NCBI RefSeq assembly: GCF_000403845.2
Contig: NZ_KE159568.1
Location: 497,725 to 561,724, forward strand
Direction: 5' to 3'
From: Eubacterium sp. 14-2
Lineage (GTDB): Bacteria; Bacillota; Clostridia; Lachnospirales; Lachnospiraceae
Length of the DNA stretch: 64,000 nt
Shown here: positions 1 to 7,387 of the stretch, piece by piece
Numbering within the stretch: the stretch's first letter is position 1
Layout of the letters: the number at the start of each line of letters is the position of its first letter
The notes under the pieces: generated by a model
Seen by the model: the letters and a program-made list of their open reading frames with translations, nothing else
Told to the model about the DNA's origin: nothing
Databases searched by the model: none
Translations under genes and position numbers: made by a program

Positions 1-98
1 CCCTGTTCTACTGACAGGCTGACGCCATCCAGGGCACGGGTGATGTTGGGTTCACTGCCATAATACTTTTTCAGGTCGATTGTTTGTAATACATTCAT
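1..98 (-). CDS. ABC transporter ATP-binding protein, N-terminus only (runs off left edge)
   Basis: The 32 visible codons read like the start of a BceA/MacB-type export ATPase (MNVLQTIDLKKYYG, then TRALDGVSLSVEQG). The ATG at 98 has a good ribosome site (AAAGGAG) upstream on the minus strand. The Walker motifs lie outside the window. It sits downstream of a two-component system on the same strand, and a direct-repeat box like the one ahead of that regulator precedes it, so it is probably the transporter controlled by that system. The family call rests only on the N-terminus. Confidence 0.75.
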   Translation of the reverse strand, partial: MNVLQTIDLKKYYGSEPNITRALDGVSLSVEQ

Positions 99-143
99 AA
101 TCAAATGCTCCTTTTCTTAATTGATAAGGACATAATAAAAGTC

Positions 144-160
144 AAATGTCACAGAAATGT
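144..160 (-). promoter_or_regulatory. Direct-repeat regulator box upstream of the ABC gene
   Basis: AAATGT occurs twice with 11-bp periodicity (144-149 and 155-160). The same AAATGT-N5-AAATGT arrangement lies ahead of the response regulator gene at 2056-2072. Direct hexamers one helical turn apart are typical OmpR-family binding sites, so this is inferred to be the binding box of the response regulator encoded at 1328-2017. Confidence 0.55.
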
Positions 161-171
161 CCGAAGCGGCA

Positions 172-216
172 TAAAAAATACGGCTGAAATGTTACAAGAC
201 TCGGACATTTCAGCCG
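172..216 (-). terminator. Rho-independent terminator after the kinase gene
   Basis: CGGCTGAAATGT (181-192) and ACATTTCAGCCG (205-216) form a perfect 12-bp stem, followed on the minus strand by a T-run (rc of 173-178). A second small hairpin (GACAGCCA/TGGCTGTC, 271-290) lies between it and the kinase stop. This ends the regulator-kinase transcript before the ABC promoter. Confidence 0.7.
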
Positions 217-299
217 AAAACCTGCCACTGGCAGCTTTATCGGCACACTGCTGCGAAAATATTTATGTCAGACAGCCAGAAATGGCTGTCCGACATGTG

Positions 300-1331
300 T
301 TATCTTGTAGGGAGCATGATAGAAAATTCTGAACCCTGTCCCGGCTCCGAAGTTACCTTGATATAGCCGCCCTGCCGTGTTACGATCTCGCGGGTCAGAT
401 ACAGGCCAATACCCACACCCTGCTGTTCGTGTACTTCTTCCTCACGATAGAAGCGCCGGAAAACAGCGGCCTGATTGCTCTCGGAAATACCCTTTCCAGT
501 ATCAGACACACTCAGTTTTACATACATTTCCCATTGTTCTACAAAGACCCGGATAGCGCCTCCAGCCGGAGTATATTTCACCGCATTGTCCAGCAGATTG
601 AACACCGCTTCCGCCGTCCACTTGCTGTCATGGGAAAGGCACAGATCCTCCGGACAGTCCACCGTTACGGATATATTCTTTTTCTCCGCCGCATATACGA
701 TGCCGCTTAAGGCCATCGCCAGCGTATCGATCAGCGGGGCGTCTTTCTTATCCAGCCGGATCGCCCCGGTTTCCAGCCGGGAGGTTTTCACAAGGGCCTG
801 AAAAAGAAACTCCAGCTTGTCTGTCTGGTTCCGGATGCCTTTCAGGAACTCCCGCTGTTCTTCTTCTGTAACCGGCTTTGAAAGCAGCGTGTCCGTCACC
901 ATTTTCAGATTTGCCACCGGTGTTTTTACCTGATGGGAAACATCCGACACCAGCATCTGCAGCTCCTGCCGTTCCTCATCCACCTTCCGCCGATTTTCCT
1001 GCATAATCCCATACAGCCGCGAAAGACGGTAGCTGATACGGGCAAAGAGTGTTTCACTGTCCGCAGCGCACACAGGCTCTCCGCTTCCGCTTATCATCTG
1101 GTCCATGGCCTGACACAGCTCCCCGGTAAATACGGAAAGCCGTTTGCCAAAGGCAATCGACAGAAGGAACATCCATATAAGGGCACAGAGCGTCAGAAGT
1201 ATGCCACAGATCAGTATCCACATCTGTCCTGTCACTGCGAAGAAAACCGCACAGATGGTCAGCATGGAAACTGCCATACCACCGCTGACCAGCAGGAATA
1301 TCCTTTTTACAGAGATTCGCCCCATATTCAT
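300..1331 (-). CDS. Sensor histidine kinase of an OmpR-type two-component system
   Basis: Membrane sensor kinase. Two hydrophobic segments near the N-terminus are followed by a HAMP-like linker, the phospho-acceptor region SHQVKTPVANL (His about residue 133), the N-box NLLDNAVKYTP, and the ATP lid DTGKGI and GVGIGLYL. I chose the ATG at 1331 because it overlaps the regulator stop (ATGA) and has GGGAGG upstream; an earlier in-frame ATG at 1352 exists. The architecture resembles VanS/BceS-type kinases that control ABC exporters; the signal is unknown. Confidence 0.88.
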   Translation of the reverse strand: MNMGRISVKRIFLLVSGGMAVSMLTICAVFFAVTGQMWILICGILLTLCALIWMFLLSIAFGKRLSVFTGELCQAMDQMISGSGEPVCAADSETLFARISYRLSRLYGIMQENRRKVDEERQELQMLVSDVSHQVKTPVANLKMVTDTLLSKPVTEEEQREFLKGIRNQTDKLEFLFQALVKTSRLETGAIRLDKKDAPLIDTLAMALSGIVYAAEKKNISVTVDCPEDLCLSHDSKWTAEAVFNLLDNAVKYTPAGGAIRVFVEQWEMYVKLSVSDTGKGISESNQAAVFRRFYREEEVHEQQGVGIGLYLTREIVTRQGGYIKVTSEPGQGSEFSIMLPTR

Positions 1332-2017
1332 TTTCTCTCGCCTCCCATCCACTGATACCCAATTCCGTAAATCGTTTTGATATAAGTATCGCCATCAGCC
1401 TCAATCTTGCCCCGTATGCGGCTGATGGAGGTTGTCAGTGTGTGTTCGTCCACATAGTTTTCATCCACATCCCACAGCCGTTCCAGAAGCCGCTGCCTGG
1501 TCAGGATCTGTTTTGGGTTTTTACAGAACAGGTACAGCATCTTATACTCCATGGGGGAAAGGGTAATGGGATTTCCATTCAGCGCAGCGGACTGCTCCGA
1601 AAAGTCCAGAAACAGCCTGCCGTCATCATAAAAATCCTTTGCCATTCCCCGGTGTTCCAGCATAGCGAACATGGCCCGTATTTTCCGCAACAGCGCTCCA
1701 ATGGAAAAGGGCTTGGTGATATAATCTACCGCCCCAACTTCATACCCCCGGATCTGGTCGCTCTCCTGGTCATTGGCAGTCAGGAAGATCACCAGCGTGT
1801 CAGGGTTCTCCGGCTTTATGAGCCTGCACAGGTCATAGCCGCTGCCGTCCGGCAGGTTGATATCCAGAAGTACCAGGTCATATTCCGTCTGCGTCAATAA
1901 CTCGGCAGCTGTGACTGCATTCAGAGCTGATGCAGTATCATAACCCTCAGAAATCAGGTTGTAGGTCAGCATTTTATTTAAAAGGTCGTCATCCTCTACC
2001 AGTAAAATCTTTTTCAT
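1328..2017 (-). CDS. OmpR/PhoB-family response regulator
   Basis: Receiver domain starting KKILLVEDDDLL, with phospho-acceptor Asp in LVLLDINLPDG and conserved Lys in YITKPFS, followed by a winged-helix DNA-binding domain (LTRQRLLERLW, then RIRGKIE and IKTIYGIGYQW). The ATG at 2017 follows AGAGGAG; an in-frame start at 2053 has no such site. It is translationally coupled to the kinase. An AAATGT-N5-AAATGT box upstream suggests autoregulation. Confidence 0.92.
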   Translation of the reverse strand: MKKILLVEDDDLLNKMLTYNLISEGYDTASALNAVTAAELLTQTEYDLVLLDINLPDGSGYDLCRLIKPENPDTLVIFLTANDQESDQIRGYEVGAVDYITKPFSIGALLRKIRAMFAMLEHRGMAKDFYDDGRLFLDFSEQSAALNGNPITLSPMEYKMLYLFCKNPKQILTRQRLLERLWDVDENYVDEHTLTTSISRIRGKIEADGDTYIKTIYGIGYQWMGGERK

Positions 2018-2055
2018 ATCCACACTCCTCTGCTTTTTTACATAGATAAACATAC

Positions 2056-2072
2056 AAATGTCCGCGAAATGT
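2056..2072 (-). promoter_or_regulatory. Direct-repeat regulator box upstream of the response regulator
   Basis: AAATGT at 2056-2061 and 2067-2072 is spaced 11 bp, identical in layout to the box at 144-160. Sharing between the regulator gene and the ABC gene supports one regulon; binding is inferred. Confidence 0.55.
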
Positions 2073-2091
2073 TACAGCGGGCAGATTTTTG

Positions 2092-2171
2092 TTCATGATA
2101 ATAAAATCCTCGCAAAGCGTAGGTTCTATTATTCATGATAATAGAATTTTCGCAAAGCGTGGATTCTATCA
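2092..2171. repeat. Two tandem 40-bp repeats with internal dyad
   Basis: Two near-identical 40-bp units (2092-2131 and 2132-2171) each contain TTCATGATAATA, a CGCAAAGCG core and TTCTAT. In the second, ATAGAAT and ATTCTAT can pair around that core. The second unit runs into the 3' end of the HTH gene, so it may act as a terminator for that gene or as an operator for the regulator gene. Confidence 0.6.
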
Positions 2172-2369
2172 TTTAAAAACAAAAATTTCTTCTATCGGTG
2201 CTTCTACAGCCCTGGAAATATCAATTGCCAGCTTTAATGACGGATTATACTGCGCTTTTTCCAGACGCATAATTGTTTCCCGGCGCACACCTACTTTTTC
2301 TGCCAGCTGCTCCTGTGTCAGATCTTTCATTTGCCGGTACTTTTTTAACCTGCATTCAAATTCTGCCAT
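2169..2369 (-). CDS. Small XRE-family helix-turn-helix repressor
   Basis: A 66-residue protein that is almost entirely one [24 protein letters not shown] followed by [13 protein letters not shown] and the usual ending IEEIFVF. It follows a DUF3796-like membrane protein gene by 3 bp, so the two are co-transcribed. Small repressors of this type are commonly paired with a membrane protein of unknown role. The phased dyads at 3060-3138 are its likely operators. Confidence 0.88.
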   Translation of the reverse strand: MAEFECRLKKYRQMKDLTQEQLAEKVGVRRETIMRLEKAQYNPSLKLAIDISRAVEAPIEEIFVFK

Positions 2370-2372
2370 ATC

Positions 2373-3041
2373 CTATTCCTCGCCTTCCTCTGCCTGGTCG
2401 TCATGGTCATATCGGTACAGCAAATACTCAGAGAGGAAAATCCCCAAAGCCAATGAAAGGGAAAGAGTAATAATTGAAGCAATCAGGGTGTACTCAAGGT
2501 TTCCAAATAGTTTCCCCTGACAAAGAATGATCAGTGCGGCAAGCATAACCCCAAAAGTAATCCTATACGCTTTCAGCTTAGCGCGGGCAATATTCTCACG
2601 GAAACGCTCATCCATAAATGTTCCTGACATCTTTCCTTCATAGTAAAAACCAAAAAAGCCGAAGAACAGGAAAAACGCAAACGGAAAAACTGTACCATCC
2701 ACAGGATATGTCCAGAAACCGGCAAACCCCAAAAATCCCAATACTCCCAAACACCCCAGCTTTGGATTTATTTTATGGGTGACGCCTGTTTCTACTGCCT
2801 GTCTCTGCTTTTTTCCTGCATGGATAAAAAGCATGACAAACAGTGCGACAAGATAAACACAAACAAAAGAAATCGAAACAATCATCGGCAAATCCCTTAT
2901 CTCAAATACATAATTTTTAAAATCCATTGGGACTATCAGACGGGAATCATTAAAAGTAACCGCATACCACGATGAAAGAAGCACGCTCAACACACAAAGT
3001 ATCCCACATCCGATCCAAATTTTCTTTTTACTTGTTTTCAT
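2373..3041 (-). CDS. DUF3796-like multi-pass membrane protein
   Basis: 222 residues with about six hydrophobic segments and the Gly/Leu/Phe-rich stretch PKLGCLGVLGFLGFAGF, which resembles DUF3796 proteins, followed by an aromatic-rich helix. The C-terminal tail is acidic. It is encoded directly before the XRE repressor. No enzymatic motif is visible; the molecular function is unknown. Confidence 0.7.
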   Translation of the reverse strand: MKTSKKKIWIGCGILCVLSVLLSSWYAVTFNDSRLIVPMDFKNYVFEIRDLPMIVSISFVCVYLVALFVMLFIHAGKKQRQAVETGVTHKINPKLGCLGVLGFLGFAGFWTYPVDGTVFPFAFFLFFGFFGFYYEGKMSGTFMDERFRENIARAKLKAYRITFGVMLAALIILCQGKLFGNLEYTLIASIITLSLSLALGIFLSEYLLYRYDHDDQAEEGEE

Positions 3042-3059
3042 CTTAATCCTCCTATTATT

Positions 3060-3138
3060 GAGATATATTTATCTCTTTATGTGATAAATATATCACTCAT
3101 TTTCCTTTGTGTCAATAGAAAAGAGATAAATATGTCGC
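3060..3138. promoter_or_regulatory. Three helically phased operator-like dyads
   Basis: GAGATA-N4-TATCTC at 3060, GTGATA-N4-TATCAC at 3081 and a degenerate GAGATA-N4-TGTCGC at 3123 are spaced 21 and 42 bp apart, i.e. whole multiples of two helical turns. They lie just upstream of the DUF3796/HTH operon, as expected for cooperative binding by its own small repressor. Confidence 0.6.
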
Positions 3139-3246
3139 ATTATTTATCATGAAAAATAAAATCCACGCCTGGTGAGCCTTCTATTGCATGAATGAATAAC
3201 GGGATGCACCGTTGTCTGCACCCCGCCTCTTTCATCCTATATTCAT

Positions 3247-3876
3247 TTAGGTAATGTCCCGTTTCTGATATACCTTTACCGCAATCCGGTATGAGATAAA
3301 AAACCAGATAACAGAAATGATAAGTACAATTTGGAAAGCCAAAAGGATATTTTTCTTTACAGGAAAAACCAAATTGATAAGAAGAACAAGCCCCGTAATA
3401 ATCCCTGCCCCCGCCATAAATGACATCATAAAGACAATCTGCGATTTCTCCGGGTCAAACAAATACGCGCACGGCAGACTGATGCCGCCTGCCAACAGGG
3501 TAGCGCTCATTCCGATAGAGCCGTACAGTAACAGCGAGTGAAGCGTGATATCCATACCGAAACAGGTAAGGACGGCGCAGGGTACCAGCGCTGTCAGCAT
3601 TCCCAATACAGCAAGCAGAATATAAAACAGAAACTTCTCACAAATGATCTGGTTCCTTGATACCGGCATGGTAATGACATTTTTATTCCATTTGGATGCC
3701 GCGTCACTGGTAATGCTGATAAAGGCCGCTGTCGTGGCGGCAACCGGAGCCAGAACCAGAAGTGCGCTGGTTTCCAGCAAAAAGGATAACCCAAAGCCCA
3801 GAACAACCAGGCTGACAATCGTTACGAGAATATTGCTCCTGACAATATAGAGATCTTTCACCAAAACGCCTTTCAT
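3247..3876 (-). CDS. ABC-2 type transporter permease
   Basis: About 209 residues with roughly six transmembrane segments, matching the small ABC-2 permeases (ABC2_membrane_5-like) paired with a GntR regulator and an ATPase. The ATG at 3876 overlaps the TGA of the restored ATPase frame by one base. The permease itself is intact, but its ATPase and regulator are both disrupted, so transport is doubtful unless another ATPase serves it. Confidence 0.8.
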   Translation of the reverse strand: MKGVLVKDLYIVRSNILVTIVSLVVLGFGLSFLLETSALLVLAPVAATTAAFISITSDAASKWNKNVITMPVSRNQIICEKFLFYILLAVLGMLTALVPCAVLTCFGMDITLHSLLLYGSIGMSATLLAGGISLPCAYLFDPEKSQIVFMMSFMAGAGIITGLVLLINLVFPVKKNILLAFQIVLIISVIWFFISYRIAVKVYQKRDIT

Positions 3877-4705
3877 CACTTTTCCCCCTTTACATAAAGA
3901 AGCATAATTTCATCAATCGTTGCCGGGACAACCAGGGCTTTCGGATATTTTTTCTGCATCCTCTCCCGGTCTGAAACCAGTATCTGCCATTCATAGTCCA
4001 TTTTACGGTACGAGATGATATCGGATTTATCCAGCGCGTCAAACTGCGCCGCACCGCACTTGATGATGCCATACCGCTCGGTCAGTTCGTCTTTGGGTTT
4101 CTCAAAAACACTTTCCCTTCATGGATAAACACGATATAATCGGCAATCTTCTCCAGGTCACTGGTAATGTGGGAAGACACCAGAATGGAATGTTCTTCGT
4201 CCTGCACGAAATCTAAAAGCATATCCAGAATATCATCCCGGACAACCGGGTCTAAGCCGCTGGTGGCTTCGTCCAGAACCAACAGCCTGGAATGATGGGA
4301 AAATGCAACGGAGATTGCCAGCTTCATCTTCATTCCTTTTGAAAACTGTTTGATTTTCTTATCCGTCGGCAGGGAAAACTGTTTCAGCAGACGCAGATAA
4401 TCCTGTTCGTCCCATGTCCTGTAAATGTTTTTCATAACCCGGTTCAATTTCCGGGGAGAAAGGATTTCCGGATAATTGCTGCCATCAAACACGACGCCGA
4501 TCTGTTCTTTGACATCCCCGTCGGATACAGCACCATCTTCCTTTTGAATCAGTCCTAAAGCCGCATTGATTGTCGTGCTTTTTCCTGCACCGTTTTCTCC
4601 AATCAGTCCGACAATGGAGCCACTGGGAACGGTGAACGAAACACGATCCAAAACAAAATCCTGATAAGTTTTGGTAAGTCCTGATACCATGAACGCATTT
4701 GCCAT
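3876..4705 (-). pseudogene. ABC transporter ATPase of the GntR/ABC-2 operon, frameshifted
   Basis: Walker A GENGAGKST, signature SKGMKMKLAI, Walker B RLLVLDEATSGLD and H-loop SSHI are all present in the 4082-4705 frame, which then stops after VFIHEGKVFL. Re-reading one base at the T5 tract (A-run 4104-4108 on the plus strand) continues as FEKPKDELTERYGIIK and ends at TGA 3876-3878, coupled to the permease. One base has therefore probably been lost from a T6 run. Only the C-terminal accessory part is affected. A sequencing error cannot be excluded. Confidence 0.8.
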
Positions 4706-4707
4706 CG

Positions 4708-5082
4708 CTAATCCTCCTCGTACAATAATGTTAATAAGCTAATTAGTTTATCAAGCGGTATTCCGCTCATACGGGCAATTTCTATCGCATCATTGAAACA
4801 GCCCTCTATCTTTTTTTGCTGTTCTTCCAAATAGAAGTCCTGATTCCTAACAGATACATAGCAGCCTTTCCCGGCTGTCGTTTCAATAAAGCTCTCCTAC
4901 TGCAGGATGTCATATGCCTTCTGCACGGTCAGAACACTGATCTGCAGCGATTTTGCTAGGGAGCGGATAGAGGGAAGCGCTTCACCCGCTTTCAGTTCGC
5001 CACTCATAATCTGCGTTTTTATCTGCGACACAATCTGCTCATACAGAGGACAACTTGCCTTATTACTTACAACAATCTCCAA
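4708..5082 (-). pseudogene. GntR-family (YtrA-type) regulator interrupted by an in-frame TAG
   Basis: The winged helix is complete (CPLYEQIVSQIKTQI, then LPSIRSLAKSLQISVLTVQKAYDILQ), then TAG at 4897-4899. The same frame continues with typical family sequence (ESFIETTAGKGCYVS and on to LLTLLYEED) to a second TAG at 4708-4710, two bases before the ATPase start. A one-base change from CAG, GAG or AAG would explain it. A 61-residue truncated DNA-binding protein may still be made. Confidence 0.8.
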
Positions 5083-5105
5083 ACCGTCACCGCCTTACCG
5101 TCTTT

Positions 5106-5132
5106 TACTGTATTATGTAAACAAGTACAGTA
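5106..5132. promoter_or_regulatory. Inverted-repeat operator of the GntR/ABC operon
   Basis: TACTGTA (5106-5112) and TACAGTA (5126-5132) are reverse complements, immediately upstream of the GntR-like start. YtrA-type regulators bind such dyads in their own promoters. The assignment rests on position and symmetry. Confidence 0.5.
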
Positions 5133-5160
5133 TAATACATATTAAGGAACAAACTTTAAT

Positions 5161-5239
5161 ACAAAAACAGCCTTCCAATTTGGAAGGCTGTTTTTGTATC
5201 TATGCCCGGAAAGCCTGATATTATGGGCCTTTCCGGGCA
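5161..5239. terminator. Two adjacent strong hairpins
   Basis: The first is an 18-bp perfect stem (5161-5196) with A-run and T-run flanks, usable as a terminator in both directions. The second pairs TGCCCGGAAAGCC (5203-5215) with GGCCTTTCCGGGCA (5226-5239) and is followed by T-rich sequence. No gene is visible between here and 5421. Confidence 0.65.
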
Positions 5240-5420
5240 TTTTCTATTTTCCGTGATCTTGGCAATACAACTCGCCAGCGGGCCTGCCTTTGGTATGGCA
5301 GCATTATAGTGGCTCGGAAGCTCACTTTTGCACCCCCTCTGGCCTTTATGAATAAAGAAATGAGGAAGCGTTAAAAAGTATCAGCCGCCGAACAGCATCT
5401 TTTTCCCCGGTGAGAACAAT

Positions 5421-5801
5421 TTAGCGCAGGCCATAATATTCCTTCATTTTCATCAATCTCAAATAGTGATTCGCTTCCCTCAGCACATGGTCTGCGAGCA
5501 ATGGCGGAATGATGGATTTTATCCGACATGCCAGCAGTCCCTCGGTTGCCTTCGTCTTAAACGACCGAATTTCTTCCGTGGCACACAAACTGCTTTGCAA
5601 AATTTGCTCCTCGGCAGTATATATGCACTCATTCACTAACTTCTCAAATTCCTTTGCTGTTGCCTCGGCAGTTTTTTTGAGGTCTGATTCGGTCGGATCT
5701 AACATCCCGTCAATAAATTCCGCGTGTTCCGCCATAATCGTATTCCAAAAGTTCGGCTCGTCACATAAGGTTTCCTTTGGAAGCCGGCCATTTAAATACA
5801 A
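5421..5801 (-). pseudogene. C-terminal half of a DUF2935 protein
   Basis: The reading frame carries the DUF2935 signatures NFWNTIMAEHAEFIDGMLDP and LLADHVLREANHYLRLM, but these belong to the C-terminal half of a family of about 260 residues. The N-terminal half is missing and the frame overlaps the upstream gene by 41 bp. It looks like a deletion junction that fused two unrelated genes. DUF2935 has a helical metal-binding-like fold of unknown function. Confidence 0.65.
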
Positions 5802-6399
5802 AGCCTTGTTCTTTCAGGCTTTCGAGCAGTTCTGGATTTTCCGGGCCTGTCAATGTTCCTTCTTTGTCGATGTTATAGTTTCCTACTGCAAAAGCGTATG
5901 TCGGCGCTTTCAGATATTCAGGTTTTGCTCCAATGAAGTCACCTACTGCCACCACCAGCTCCTTGCGACGTACACCGGTTACATTGTAAGCAGCTTCGAT
6001 ACCTTTCGGCTCGGTTTCCTCGGTAATAGATTCGCTTGGATTTTCTGCCGGGATTTCGTCTGTCTGATGGCTTTCTTCTGTCGTGGCTTCTGTTTCTACT
6101 TTCTCTGCCGCCTCGTCCTCCGCAGGCTGCGGCATGGCCGTCTTGGCGACGGCTCTTGCCGCCCGGCTTACTCTGGTTCGGGCTTCCGGGAATACCTCCG
6201 GCAATACACCTTCTTCATAGTGGATTTCAAAGGTGATTTTTCCGTCCATGTGTACGTTGAAATGGAAGTCGGTCATTTCCACCTCTTTAAGCATATCCGG
6301 TAGCTCAATGTTCTTATACCGTTTGACTTCCTCGCCGTTTACCATGAGGCAAACCGGAACCGCGTCCCTCAGTTTCGCTGTGATTTTTCCTGTTTTCAT
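5761..6399 (-). CDS. ICE-associated hypothetical protein (virulence-related-protein-like)
   Basis: The N-terminal part (KITAKLRDAVPVCLMVNGE) and the C-terminal segment GVRRKELVVAVGDFIGAKPEY, with PTYAFAVGNYNIDKEGTLTG, match proteins often labelled virulence-related in Firmicutes conjugative elements. An acidic, low-complexity linker separates the halves. The ATG at 6399 follows AAAGGTGG; a GTG lies 12 bases further upstream. The last residues (WPASKGNLM) may not be native because the gene abuts the truncated DUF2935. Function unknown. Confidence 0.6.
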   Translation of the reverse strand: MKTGKITAKLRDAVPVCLMVNGEEVKRYKNIELPDMLKEVEMTDFHFNVHMDGKITFEIHYEEGVLPEVFPEARTRVSRAARAVAKTAMPQPAEDEAAEKVETEATTEESHQTDEIPAENPSESITEETEPKGIEAAYNVTGVRRKELVVAVGDFIGAKPEYLKAPTYAFAVGNYNIDKEGTLTGPENPELLESLKEQGFVFKWPASKGNLM

Positions 6400-6579
6400 T
6401 TTATTTTCCACCTTTCATTTTTGTGCTTGACTTGTGCCTTGTGAGTGACAGCTTACACATCACGGGTGGAAAAGCAAGGCTTTTTTGATAATAAAGTAAC
6501 TTTTTTTCTGAATCTAATAGAAATAGTAAATAGGGAAAGTATTTCACTTACAGCAAGGCGAGCCAGTTTCCTGTCAACA

Positions 6580-6609
6580 TGAGCCAGTCTGCCTTGTGTG
6601 GATTGATCC
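6580..6609. repeat. Imperfect copy of the ICE sequence at 10863-10891
   Basis: GAGCCAGTCTGCCTTGTG followed by a GGATTG core matches 10863-10891 with a few changes. The two copies bracket the two-component/ABC cassette. The surrounding 6400-6669 stretch has no convincing gene. Confidence 0.6.
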
Positions 6610-6669
6610 GTTATGAAAGGCTTGCTTTTTCCCATTAAGTTCAGTACACTGTCAATCTGACACAAAGCA

Positions 6670-6702
6670 TTTCATACTGTTTCCATATTGCTTTGATATA
6701 AT
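6670..6702 (+). promoter_or_regulatory. Promoter and regulator box of the second two-component system
   Basis: TTTCATACTG (6670-6679) is followed by TTCCATATTG (6681-6690), a direct repeat of about 11 bp. A consensus -10 TATAAT lies at 6697-6702, 20 bp ahead of the regulator ATG, which has a GGAGG site. An almost identical box is at 8521-8541 before the transporter genes, so the regulator probably controls both. Confidence 0.65.
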
Positions 6703-6721
6703 AATGTGAGGAGGTGTAAAA

Positions 6722-7387
6722 ATGGCTGTTTTATTGATTGTGGAAGATGATACTGCCACCAACGAGGCAATCTGTGAATATATGAGATCCGCAGGGCATA
6801 TTACCTTGTCGGCCCTTGATGGTGAACAGGGTTTGCAGATTGCAAGGGAGAAATCGGTTGATTTAGTGGTTCTGGATATTATGCTGCCGAAGCGAACCGG
6901 TTTGGAGGTATTAAAAGAATTGCGCCAAACAAGCAACATTCCTATCTTAATGCTTACCGCCCTTGACGATGAGCCTACTCAGGCGGCCAGCTTTGATGAA
7001 CAGGCGGACGACTATATCACAAAGCCCTTTTCCATGCTTTTGCTGGGAAAACGGGTGACGGCCCTGCTGCGGCGGTGTGGGAAAAGTCCGGAACTGAAAC
7101 AAATTCAGATGGGCGATATTACGGTGGATTTTGGCGGCTATACTGCTTCCGGGCCGGGCGGCCCTATTGACCTGACACCAAAGGAGATCGACCTGCTGAA
7201 ATTGCTGATAGAGCATAAAGGTCTGGTGCTTACACGGTCGCAGATCTTGGACGAGTTGTGGGGATATGATTACCCCATCATTGACCGCACGATTGATACC
7301 TACATTAAAAATTTACGGAAAAAGCTGAGTCTTAACCGGATTGTAACGGTAAAAGGCGTTGGCTACAAGTATGAGGAACACCCATGA
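6722..7387 (+). CDS. OmpR-family response regulator
   Basis: 221 residues: receiver domain (AVLLIVEDDTATNEA, phospho-acceptor Asp in LVVLDIMLPKRTG, Lys in YITKPFS) and winged-helix effector (DLTPKEIDLLKLL, LTRSQILDELWGYD, VTVKGVGYKYE). It overlaps the kinase start by 4 bp (ATGA). It is first in a cassette with a kinase, FtsX permease, lipoprotein and ATPase, as in bacitracin/antimicrobial-peptide resistance systems; that role is inferred. Confidence 0.93.
   Translation: MAVLLIVEDDTATNEAICEYMRSAGHITLSALDGEQGLQIAREKSVDLVVLDIMLPKRTGLEVLKELRQTSNIPILMLTALDDEPTQAASFDEQADDYITKPFSMLLLGKRVTALLRRCGKSPELKQIQMGDITVDFGGYTASGPGGPIDLTPKEIDLLKLLIEHKGLVLTRSQILDELWGYDYPIIDRTIDTYIKNLRKKLSLNRIVTVKGVGYKYEEHP

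Noticed and set aside
4104-4108. Programmed -1 frameshift in the ABC ATPase
   Set aside because: The GTG TTT TTG context is not a canonical X-XXY-YYZ slippery site and no downstream pseudoknot is evident; a base loss is simpler.
6453-6939. Minus-strand frames of 70-95 residues before the second two-component system
   Set aside because: They overlap the repeat, the promoter box and the regulator gene in antisense; no coding features.
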